In this document: piece after piece, positions 8,008 to 15,909 of the stretch
Layout: each line of letters starts with the position of its first letter
Numbering within the stretch: the stretch's first letter is position 1
Assembly: GCA_963828185.1 (NCBI GenBank)
Contig: CAWHDV010000019.1
Location: 543,453 to 607,452 of the forward strand
From: Rhodoblastus sp963828185
Lineage (GTDB): Bacteria; Pseudomonadota; Alphaproteobacteria; Rhizobiales; Beijerinckiaceae
Direction: 5' to 3'
DNA length: 64,000 nt
Program-made: the position numbers and the translations under genes
Notes under the pieces: generated by a model
Databases searched by the model: none
The model's input: only the letters and a program-made list of their open reading frames with translations
Told to the model about the DNA's origin: nothing

Positions 8008-9654
8008 TCACACCAGCACCCACGCTTTTCCAAGCGCGATGACAACGCCGATCAGGAAGGGGACGCCAACGGCGGCCCAGGCCAAGCCGCCGGCGAAGCC
8101 AAATCGGCCACGCGCGGCGTGCTGCGGATCGCCCTTGATGAAGTCTTCGTGTTGCAGCGATTTTTCGCGCGCCAGCTCCTCGTCGGTCATGTGGTTCTTG
8201 TCGGCGACCGGCCGGATCAGCAGGTTGCAGATCAGCCCGAGCAGCAGCATGCCCGCGAGGATATGCAGGGTTCCGTCATAGACGAGGTTGTGCGCCACGC
8301 CGGCGTTGATCTGCGCCTGCCGCAATTCGGCGATCAGCGAGGGCCCGACCACGCCCGCCACCGACCACGCTGTCAGGATGCGGCCATGGATCGCGCCGAC
8401 CATCTGGGTGCCGAAGAGATCCGCCAGATAGGCGGGCACGGTGGCGAAGCCGCCGCCATACATGGTGAGGATCAGGCAGATCGCCGCGACGAACAGGCCG
8501 GCCTCCTGATGGTGGCCGAGCACCGGCAGCAACATGTAGACGCCCATGCCGAGTACGAAGAAGACCGTATAGGTCATCTTGCGTCCGATATGGTCGGACA
8601 TCGACGCCCAGAACAGGCGTCCAAGGCTGTTGAACAGGCTGATCAGGCCGACGAGGCCGGCGGCCGCGGCGGCGATGCCGGCCTTTTGCGAAAGCGTCAA
8701 GGCGGCGAGGCTGTCGACGCCGATCAACTTGGCTCCGAACACGTCCTGCAGCATCGGGCTGGCCATGGAGATCACGCCGATGCCCGCCGTGACGTTCAGA
8801 CACAGCACCGCCCAGACCAGCCAGAATTGCGGCGTCTTCCAGGCCACGTCGAGATGCACGTCCTTGTGCGAGATCAGCGATTTCATCTGGGATTTTGCCG
8901 GCGGCGTCCAGCCTTGCGGAATCCAGCCAGAGGGAGCGACGCGGAACCCGAAGGCCCCGAGCGACATGACGACGAAATACAGCACGCCCATGGCCATCAG
9001 CGTCCATGCGATGGCGTCGCCGCCGCCGTCCGGCGCGAAATGTTTCATCAGCGCCACCGCGATGGGGGCGCCGATCATGGCGCCGCCGCCATAGCCCATG
9101 ATGGCGAAGCCGGTGGCCATGCCGCGACGGTCGGGGAACCACTTGATCAGCGTCGAAACCGGGCTGATATAGCCAAGTCCCTGTCCGACGCCGCCGATGA
9201 CGCCGCAGCCGAGCCAGAGCAGCCAGAGTTGGTGGACCATCACGCCGACGCCGCCGACGATGAGGCCGCCGCCCCAGCACAAGGCGGCGATGAAGCCGGC
9301 TTTGCGCGGCCCGGCGTGCTCGAGCCAGCCGCCGAACAGCGCCGCCGACACGCCGAGCATGGCGATGAAGATTTCGAAGGTCGGCGTGACCATCGGCACG
9401 GTCCAGTTGCAGGTCGTGGTGAACATCATGCCGAAGAAGCCGATGTTCTGGCAGGCCTGCGCATTGGCCGCCGGAAGGATGCGCGTCATCGGCAGCCAGA
9501 ACACCGAAAACCCATAGGCCATGCCGATGCACAGATGGATCGCAAGCGCGGCGGGCGGAACCAGCCAGCGATTGAAATTTGGCCCGGCGACGGTGGCCTG
9601 TCGGTCGAGCAGCCCCACAGATGGGACTGGACCCATGTTCACTCCAGCGGTCAT
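8008..9654 (-). CDS. MFS transporter, OFA (oxalate/formate antiporter) family
   Basis: This 548-aa inner-membrane carrier has about 12 or more hydrophobic helices. OFA-type features are the first helix LCIGMAYGFSVFWLPMTR, the GGWLEHAGPRKAGF loop, GLGYISPVSTLIKWFPDRRGMATGFAIMGYGGGAMIG, and the second-half NSLGRLFWASMSDHIGRK. ATG 9654 is preceded by GGGAGG 6 bases upstream; an earlier in-frame ATG at 9672 lacks a good site. It lies just downstream of the formate dehydrogenase operon on the same strand, which suggests oxalate, formate or another carboxylate as substrate; the true substrate cannot be read from sequence. Confidence 0.85.
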   Translation of the reverse strand: MTAGVNMGPVPSVGLLDRQATVAGPNFNRWLVPPAALAIHLCIGMAYGFSVFWLPMTRILPAANAQACQNIGFFGMMFTTTCNWTVPMVTPTFEIFIAMLGVSAALFGGWLEHAGPRKAGFIAALCWGGGLIVGGVGVMVHQLWLLWLGCGVIGGVGQGLGYISPVSTLIKWFPDRRGMATGFAIMGYGGGAMIGAPIAVALMKHFAPDGGGDAIAWTLMAMGVLYFVVMSLGAFGFRVAPSGWIPQGWTPPAKSQMKSLISHKDVHLDVAWKTPQFWLVWAVLCLNVTAGIGVISMASPMLQDVFGAKLIGVDSLAALTLSQKAGIAAAAAGLVGLISLFNSLGRLFWASMSDHIGRKMTYTVFFVLGMGVYMLLPVLGHHQEAGLFVAAICLILTMYGGGFATVPAYLADLFGTQMVGAIHGRILTAWSVAGVVGPSLIAELRQAQINAGVAHNLVYDGTLHILAGMLLLGLICNLLIRPVADKNHMTDEELAREKSLQHEDFIKGDPQHAARGRFGFAGGLAWAAVGVPFLIGVVIALGKAWVLV

Positions 9655-9687
9655 ATTTGCCTCCCATATCATTGTTTTATCGTTGTT

Positions 9688-9948
9688 TTATAGGTCGGTA
9701 TTTTTTCTTCTCTTGATCGCCCCGCGCGCCGCCACGAGGAGCGGCGGCGCCTGCCGGCCCGGTTCGTCGAGCGCAGCGAGGAATTCCTCGCGCATTTTCG
9801 GCGTCCAGAAATGATTGATATGGTCGGCGATGGCCGCTGCCGCTTTCTCTTCTGGATAGGATTTGAAATAGGCCGCGATTTCCTGCGCCATGCGGATCAG
9901 TTTTCCCGGTCCTTCCGCGCCGGGGAAATGATTGGTTTCGATGTTCAT
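9688..9948 (-). CDS. fdsD: NAD-dependent formate dehydrogenase delta subunit
   Basis: This 86-aa small subunit of the FdsGBAD molybdenum formate dehydrogenase matches the family in NHFPGAEGPGKLIRMAQEIAAYFKSYPEEKAAAAIADHINHFWTPKMREE. FdsD is needed for full activity or assembly in related organisms. Its ATG overlaps the fdhD stop codon by 4 bases (ATGA). Confidence 0.92.
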   Translation of the reverse strand: MNIETNHFPGAEGPGKLIRMAQEIAAYFKSYPEEKAAAAIADHINHFWTPKMREEFLAALDEPGRQAPPLLVAARGAIKRRKNTDL

Positions 9949-10787
9949 GACGCAGCCGCCTCCTTTTCGACACCGTCTCCGGACGCCAGTGCGCCGGTAA
10001 AGAGCATCACGCCGTCCGCGCGGGCGACGGCCGCCAATGTCAGGCCCAAGGCCTGCGCCCTGTCAATCGCCAGCGAGGTCGGCGCCGAGATGGCGACCAG
10101 CGTCGTCGCGCCGAAGATAGCCGTCTTTTCAACCATTTCAAAAGAAGCGCGGCTGGTGACGACGACGAATCCGTCGCGGGGCGAGATTTTCTCCCGCAGC
10201 AGCGCGCCGATCAGCTTGTCGAGCGCGTTATGGCGGCCGACGTCTTCGCGCAGGGCGAGGATCGCGCCGTCGCGCGAGCAGAAGGCGGCGGCGTGCACGG
10301 CATGGGTAAGGGCGTTGAGCCGCTGGTTCTTTTCGAGATTGGACAACGCCGCGAACAGCGCTTTGCGCGCAATCGGCGCGGTCGGCGCGACAACCCCGGC
10401 CTGAGGCAATTGCTCCACGGTCTCGACGCCGCACAGGCCGCAAGACGTGCGGCCGGTCAGGACGCGGCGGCGCGCCAGATGCTCGCGAAAGCGCCCGGGC
10501 GCGAGTTCGATCTCCAGCGCCAGGCCCCTGTCCTGCACCGACGCCTTGACGCCGCGGATTTCATCGGCCGTGCGGACAATTCCCTCGGTAAGGCTGAAGC
10601 CATAAGCGAAATCTTCGACATCGCCGGGGCTCGCCATCATGACCGCATAGGGCGCGTCGCCATAGACAAAGCTGACCGGGATTTCGACGGCGATGGCGCG
10701 CTGGGAAGGGCAAACGAGGCCGCTTGCGGCCTCGACTTTTTGAGCCCGCGTCAGTCTCGACGCAGGGATGGACTCATTCCGCGGCAT
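9945..10787 (-). CDS. fdhD: formate dehydrogenase accessory sulfurtransferase FdhD
   Basis: This 280-aa cytoplasmic protein transfers sulfur from a cysteine desulfurase to the bis-MGD cofactor of formate dehydrogenase. The catalytic CxxC loop is visible as TSCGLCGVE near residue 115. Other family blocks are PGDVEDFAYGFSLTEGI, REDVGRHNALDKLIG and VVVTSRASFEMVEKTA. It overlaps the end of fdsA by 14 bases and fdsD by 4. Confidence 0.94.
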   Translation of the reverse strand: MPRNESIPASRLTRAQKVEAASGLVCPSQRAIAVEIPVSFVYGDAPYAVMMASPGDVEDFAYGFSLTEGIVRTADEIRGVKASVQDRGLALEIELAPGRFREHLARRRVLTGRTSCGLCGVETVEQLPQAGVVAPTAPIARKALFAALSNLEKNQRLNALTHAVHAAAFCSRDGAILALREDVGRHNALDKLIGALLREKISPRDGFVVVTSRASFEMVEKTAIFGATTLVAISAPTSLAIDRAQALGLTLAAVARADGVMLFTGALASGDGVEKEAAAS

Positions 10788-13617
10788 CCGGCGCGACCTC
10801 CAGGACCTTCCTGAGCGTAACGTCTTCCTCGTTGTTGCGTTCCTGCCATGCGGACAACGAGTTGGCGCGGCGCACTTCCACCGCCGTCACTTTGTATTCC
10901 GGGCAACTTGTCGCCCAATCGGCATTGTCGGTGGTCACGACATTGGCGCCGGAGCCGGGATAGTGGAAGGTCGTGTAAACAACGCCCGGCTGCATGCGTT
11001 CCGAGATTTTCGCACGCAACGAAATATTGCCGCTGCGGCTGGCGAGCGAAACCAGGTCCTCGTCGAGAATGCCGCGTTGTTCCGCGTCGAACGGATGGAT
11101 TTCGAGCACGTCCTCCTTGTGCCAGAAGGCGTTTTCGGTGCGCCGCGTCTGCGCGCCGACATTGTACTGCGACAGGATGCGTCCGGTGGTGAGGATCAGC
11201 GGATAGCGCGGACCGACGCGTTCGGTGGTCGGCACGAATTCGGTCAGCATGAACTGCCCCTTGCCGATGACGAAGCGTTCGACATGCATGATCGGCGTGC
11301 CCTCGGGGGCCGCATCGTTGCACGGCCATTGCACCGAGCCGAGTTCGTCGAGCTTGGCATAGCTCACGCCCTTGAACGTCGGGGTGAGCCTGGCGATCTC
11401 GTCCATGATTTCGCTCGGATGCGAATAGTTCATCTCGTAGCCGAGCGCCTTCGACAGATCGAGGGCGACCTGCCATTCCTCCTTGCCGCAAAGCGGCGCC
11501 ATGACCTTGCGCACGCGGTTGATGCGCCGCTCGGCGTTGGTGAAGGTGCCGTCCTTTTCGAGGAAGGAGGCGCCCGGCAGGAAGACATGGGCGTATTTTG
11601 CCGTCTCGTTCAGGAACAGGTCCTGGATGATCAGGCACTCCATGGCCGCGAGGCCCGCCGTGACATGCTGGGTATTCGGGTCGGATTGGGCGATGTCCTC
11701 GCCCTGCACGAACAGGCCCTTGAAGTTCCCAGCGACCGCCTCGTCGAGCATGTTGGGAATGCGCAGGCCGGGCTCGTCGTCGAGCTTGACGTTCCACAGG
11801 GCCTCGAAGCTTTCGCGCACGCTGTCCTCGGAAACGTGGCGATAGCCGGGAAACTCATGCGGGAAGGAGCCCATGTCGCAGGAGCCCTGGACATTGTTCT
11901 GGCCGCGCAGCGGATTAACGCCCGCGCCGACATGGCCGATATTGCCGGTGGCCATGGCGAGATTCGCGAGGCACATCACCGCCGTCGAGCCCTGGCTGTG
12001 TTCGGTCACGCCGAGGCCGTAATAAATGGCGCCATTCTTCACCGAGGCGTAAAGCCGCGCGGACGCGCGCAGATCGGCCGCAGGCACGCCGGTGTATGTC
12101 TCGCTCTGCTCGGGCGAATGCTCCTCGAGCGCCATGAATCGCGCCCAGGCCTCGAATTCCTCGACGTCGCAACGCGTCCGCACATAATCCTCGTCCACCA
12201 GTCCCTCGGTGACGATGACATGGGCCATGGCGTTGAGCAGGGCGACATTGGTTCCCGGCTTCAGCTTCAGATGATAAGCCGCCTGGACATGCGGCGTGCG
12301 CACCAGGTCAATGCCGCGCGGATCGGCGACGATCAGCTTGGCGCCGGCGCGCAGGCGCTTCTTCATCCGCGAGCCGAACACCGGATGGCCGTCGGTCGGA
12401 TTGGCGCCGATGACGAAGATGACGTCCGCCTGATCGACCGATTTGAAATCATTGGTTCCGGCGGATGTGCCGAGCGTCGATTTCAAGCCGTAGCCGGTCG
12501 GCGAATGGCAGACGCGGGCGCAGGTGTCCACGTTATTGTTGCGGAAGGCGGCGCGCGTCATCTTCTGCAGCAGGAAGACTTCCTCGTTGGTGCAGCGCGA
12601 CGATGTGATCACGCCGATCAACTCGCGCCCGTATTTCGCCTGCACGCCCTTCAGCCCATTGGCGGCGGCGGCGATGGCCTCTTCCCAGGAAACCTCGCGC
12701 CAGGCGTCGGTGATCCTTTCGCGGACCATCGGCTTGAGCATGCGGTCCTTGTGCGTGGCGTAGCCATAGGCGAAACGCCCCTTGATGCAGGAGTGGCCTT
12801 CATTGGCCTTGCCCTGCTTGTAAGGAACCATGCGGATGAGCTTGTCGCCGCGCATTTCCGCCTTGAACGAGCAGCCGACGCCGCAATAAGCGCAAGTGGT
12901 GACGACGGAATGCTCCGGCATTCCCTGCTCGATGACGCTTTTTTCGATCAACGATCCGGTCGGGCAGGCCTGGACGCAGGCGCCGCAGGAGACGCACTCC
13001 GAATTGACGAAATCGGTCGGGCCTGGCGCGATGCGTGAATCGAAGCCACGCCCCTCGACGGTCAGGGCGAATGTGCCCTGCACCTCTTCGCAGGCGCGCA
13101 CGCAACGGCTGCAGACAATGCATTTGGCTGGGTCATAAGCGAAATAGGGATTGGATTCGTCCTTGGCGTCGTCGAGATGGCTCTCGCCGTCAAACCCGTA
13201 GCGCACCTGCCGCAAGCCGACTTCGGCCGCGGCGTCGCGGAATTCGCCGCCGCCGTCAGGGGAAATGAGGACGTCGCGCGGATAATCGGAAGCATAGAGC
13301 TCCATCACGCCGCGGCGCAGCCTCGCCAGCTTCTCGCTCTGGGTGCGGACAACCATGCCCTCTTCCGCCGGGGTCGTGCAGGAGGCGGGCGTCCCGCGCC
13401 GTCCCTCGATTTCGACCAGGCAGAGTCGGCAGGAGCCGAACGGCTCCAGGCTGTCGGTGGCGCAGAGCTTCGGGATCTTCACGTCCCGGCTCATCGCGGC
13501 GGCCATCACCGACGTTCCCTTCGGAACGCTGACGCGCTCGCCGTCGATGGTGAGGGTGACTTTTTCTTCGGTCAGCCGGATCGGCGTGCCGAAGTCGATA
13601 TCCGTGACGAGGCTCAT
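10774..13617 (-). CDS. fdsA: NAD-dependent formate dehydrogenase alpha (catalytic) subunit
   Basis: This 947-aa molybdopterin enzyme oxidises formate to CO2. In order it shows an N-terminal [2Fe-2S] domain (Cys52, 63, 66, 80), two [4Fe-4S] motifs (Cys166/169/172/176 and 208/211/214/218), and a fourth cluster motif at Cys242/245/249/277. The molybdopterin domain carries the predicted Mo ligand Cys370 in ARVCHSPTG. A C-terminal molydopterin-dinucleotide binding domain follows (TTGRILSQYNVGAQTRRT). The Mo ligand appears to be Cys rather than selenocysteine. It is the third gene of the fdsGBA-fdhD-fdsD operon. Confidence 0.97.
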   Translation of the reverse strand: MSLVTDIDFGTPIRLTEEKVTLTIDGERVSVPKGTSVMAAAMSRDVKIPKLCATDSLEPFGSCRLCLVEIEGRRGTPASCTTPAEEGMVVRTQSEKLARLRRGVMELYASDYPRDVLISPDGGGEFRDAAAEVGLRQVRYGFDGESHLDDAKDESNPYFAYDPAKCIVCSRCVRACEEVQGTFALTVEGRGFDSRIAPGPTDFVNSECVSCGACVQACPTGSLIEKSVIEQGMPEHSVVTTCAYCGVGCSFKAEMRGDKLIRMVPYKQGKANEGHSCIKGRFAYGYATHKDRMLKPMVRERITDAWREVSWEEAIAAAANGLKGVQAKYGRELIGVITSSRCTNEEVFLLQKMTRAAFRNNNVDTCARVCHSPTGYGLKSTLGTSAGTNDFKSVDQADVIFVIGANPTDGHPVFGSRMKKRLRAGAKLIVADPRGIDLVRTPHVQAAYHLKLKPGTNVALLNAMAHVIVTEGLVDEDYVRTRCDVEEFEAWARFMALEEHSPEQSETYTGVPAADLRASARLYASVKNGAIYYGLGVTEHSQGSTAVMCLANLAMATGNIGHVGAGVNPLRGQNNVQGSCDMGSFPHEFPGYRHVSEDSVRESFEALWNVKLDDEPGLRIPNMLDEAVAGNFKGLFVQGEDIAQSDPNTQHVTAGLAAMECLIIQDLFLNETAKYAHVFLPGASFLEKDGTFTNAERRINRVRKVMAPLCGKEEWQVALDLSKALGYEMNYSHPSEIMDEIARLTPTFKGVSYAKLDELGSVQWPCNDAAPEGTPIMHVERFVIGKGQFMLTEFVPTTERVGPRYPLILTTGRILSQYNVGAQTRRTENAFWHKEDVLEIHPFDAEQRGILDEDLVSLASRSGNISLRAKISERMQPGVVYTTFHYPGSGANVVTTDNADWATSCPEYKVTAVEVRRANSLSAWQERNNEEDVTLRKVLEVAPDAAE

Positions 13618-13626
13618 CAGGCGCTC

Positions 13627-15183
13627 CTATTCGGCGGCGGTTTTATGCACGGCGGCCGAGAAATCTTCCGGGAAACGGTCGATGGCGGACAAGACGGGCA
13701 TGGGGGTCAGGCCGCCATGCGCGCACAGCGATCCGTCGGTCATGACCTCGCAAAGGTCGCGGATCAGCGCGATGTTTCCTTTGACATTGATCCCGTCGAT
13801 GATTTTCTGGACGGTTTCCTCGCCCCGCACCGCGCCGATGCGGCAGGGCGTGCATTTGCCGCAGCTTTCCGCGGCGCAGAAATGGAAGGCGAAACGCGCC
13901 ATTTTCGCCATGTCGACGGTGTCGTCGAACACGACGACGCCGCCATGGCCGAGCATGGCGCGATTGGCGGCAAGCGCCTCGTAATCGAGCGGCAGGTCGA
14001 GCTCGCCGGCAGATAGATAGGCGCCGAGCGGGCCGCCGACCTGGACGGCGCGAACGGGACGTCCGCTCGCCGTGCCGCCGCCGAAATCCTCGATGATTTC
14101 GCGCAAGGACACGCCGAAGGCGAGTTCAATCAGGCCGCCGCGTAAAACATTGCCGCCGAGCTGGACGGGCAGGGTGCCGCGCGAGCGGCCCATGCCAAAG
14201 TCGGCATAGGCGGGGCCGCCCTTGTCGAGGATGAACGGGACCGCGGCGAGCGACAAGACGTTGTTGATCAGGGTCGGCTTGCCGAACAGGCCTGATATCG
14301 CCGGGATCGGCGGTTTGGCCCGCACCAGGCCGCGCTTGCCTTCGAGACTTTCGAGCAGCGAGGTCTCCTCGCCGCAGATATAGGCGCCCGCGCCGATCCT
14401 CAGTTCGAGGTCGAAATGCTTGCCCGCGCCAAAGGCGTCGGCTCCGATCCAGCCGTCGCGCCGCGCAAGGTGCAAGGCGTTGCGCATGGTCGTCGCGGCG
14501 TGCGGGTATTCCGAGCGCAAGTAGATGAAGCCCTTGTCTGCCCCTACGGCGTAGGCGGCGATGGCCATGCCCTCGATCAGCACGAAGGGGTCGCCCTCGA
14601 AGATCATGCGGTCGGCAAATGTGCCGCTGTCGCCCTCGTCGGCGTTGCACACGACGTATTTCCGCGGCGCCTTGGCGTCGAGCACGGTCTTCCACTTGAT
14701 ACCCGCCGGGAAACCGGCGCCGCCGCGCCCGCGCAGGCCGGACAGGCGCACCTGCTCCACCACTTCGGCCGGAGTCATCCTGAGCGCCGCCTGCAAACCC
14801 TTCAACCCGTCGTGAGCACGATAATCTTCGAGCGAGAGCGGGTCGGTCACGCCGACGCGCGCGAAAGTCAATCGCTGCTGTCGCTTCATCCAGTCGAGAT
14901 CGTCGACGACGCCGAGGCGAAGCGGATGGGCGCCGCCTTGCGCTGCGCCAGCGTCTATCAGCGAGGCCACGTCCGTCGGGGCGACAGGTCCGTAGCCGAC
15001 GCGGCCTTGCGGCGTCTCGAACTCGACCAGCGGCTCCAGCCAAAGCATGCCGCGCGAGCCGTTGCGCACGATCTCGACTTCCAGCCCTCGCGCGGAAATT
15101 TCGCGCGCGAAGGCCGCCGCGACGGACTCGGCTCCGACCGAAAGCGCGGCGGCGTCACAGGGGATGAACAGGCGGATGGTCAT
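13627..15183 (-). CDS. fdsB: NAD-dependent formate dehydrogenase beta subunit
   Basis: This 518-aa NuoF-like subunit binds FMN, NAD and a [4Fe-4S] cluster and passes formate electrons to NAD+. Visible are an N-terminal thioredoxin-like segment (MTIRLFIPCDAAALSVGA), the FMN/NAD motif GLRGRGGAGFPAGIKWK, ICGEETSLLESLEGKRG and the cluster motif ESCGKCTPCRIG. I chose ATG 15183, which overlaps the fdsG stop by 4 bases; the frame is open to 15219 but that extension has no family match. Confidence 0.96.
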   Translation of the reverse strand: MTIRLFIPCDAAALSVGAESVAAAFAREISARGLEVEIVRNGSRGMLWLEPLVEFETPQGRVGYGPVAPTDVASLIDAGAAQGGAHPLRLGVVDDLDWMKRQQRLTFARVGVTDPLSLEDYRAHDGLKGLQAALRMTPAEVVEQVRLSGLRGRGGAGFPAGIKWKTVLDAKAPRKYVVCNADEGDSGTFADRMIFEGDPFVLIEGMAIAAYAVGADKGFIYLRSEYPHAATTMRNALHLARRDGWIGADAFGAGKHFDLELRIGAGAYICGEETSLLESLEGKRGLVRAKPPIPAISGLFGKPTLINNVLSLAAVPFILDKGGPAYADFGMGRSRGTLPVQLGGNVLRGGLIELAFGVSLREIIEDFGGGTASGRPVRAVQVGGPLGAYLSAGELDLPLDYEALAANRAMLGHGGVVVFDDTVDMAKMARFAFHFCAAESCGKCTPCRIGAVRGEETVQKIIDGINVKGNIALIRDLCEVMTDGSLCAHGGLTPMPVLSAIDRFPEDFSAAVHKTAAE

Positions 15184-15668
15184 GCGTCCGCTCCGACTTT
15201 TCCGGCCGCACGGAAGCAAAGCGCGTCAAGACTTTCCTCGTCGAGCCGGCCAAAAATCTCTCCGTCATAGAGGGCGTTGGGACCGAGCGCGCAATTGCCG
15301 AGACAATACACCGTCTCAACCTTCAGGCCGTTCTGATAGTCGCCGTCGATCTTGACGCCATGCCTCTTTTCGAGATGGCCGGCCAGGTTTTCGGCGCCCC
15401 GCGCCTGACAGGCCTCGGCCCGGCAGAATTTTATCGCATGGCCAAGCGGCGGTTGGCGCTTGAAGTCGTGATAAAAGGAGATCGCGCCGAAGACTTCGGC
15501 CCGCGACAGGTTGAGCGACCTTGCGATCATGGCCACCGCGCGCGCATCGACGTAACCAAATCTTTCCTGCAGAGCGTGCAGGATGGGAAGGAGCGGACCT
15601 TCGAGGCCGCACAACTCGTCGATTGTCTTCTGGGCTAGGGTTTCGTCCCAAGGATCTGGGGTCGCCAT
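15180..15668 (-). CDS. fdsG: NAD-dependent formate dehydrogenase gamma subunit
   Basis: This 162-aa NuoE-like [2Fe-2S] subunit is the first gene of the fds operon. Cluster cysteines appear in FCRAEACQARG and VYCLGNCALGPNA. GGGAG lies 7 bases before ATG 15668. A perfect dyad lies about 92 bases upstream of the start. Confidence 0.95.
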   Translation of the reverse strand: MATPDPWDETLAQKTIDELCGLEGPLLPILHALQERFGYVDARAVAMIARSLNLSRAEVFGAISFYHDFKRQPPLGHAIKFCRAEACQARGAENLAGHLEKRHGVKIDGDYQNGLKVETVYCLGNCALGPNALYDGEIFGRLDEESLDALCFRAAGKVGADA

Positions 15669-15759
15669 CGTTTTCTCCCGCCCTGCGTTAAAAAGCCGCA
15701 GGTTGAACGCAAAACTGGCGCTAAATCCATCAGGCGCGCAAATGATTTTTTTCGAAGGA

Positions 15760-15780
15760 CTGATAGGTCGCGCCTATCAG
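15760..15780. promoter_or_regulatory. perfect dyad upstream of the fds operon (possible LysR-type operator)
   Basis: The arms CTGATAGG (15760-15767) and CCTATCAG (15773-15780) are perfectly inverted around a 5-base spacer, and contain ATA-N9-TAT, a frequent LysR-type recognition pattern. The site is 92 bases upstream of fdsG, placing it near the expected promoter. The rest of the 240-bp gap between fdsG and the RND gene shows no gene. No regulator gene lies in the window beside it. Confidence 0.5.
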
Positions 15781-15909
15781 AAGCCTCGCCTGCCGCCTCG
15801 CCCTTCGGGCGATTCCATCAAAAATGCGTTCACCCGTTAGATAGGGAGGTTTCTTCGGGGCGCCAGACCGGGGGGCGTCAATGCCCTCGGATCCTGTCGG
15901 TCTTTGTTG

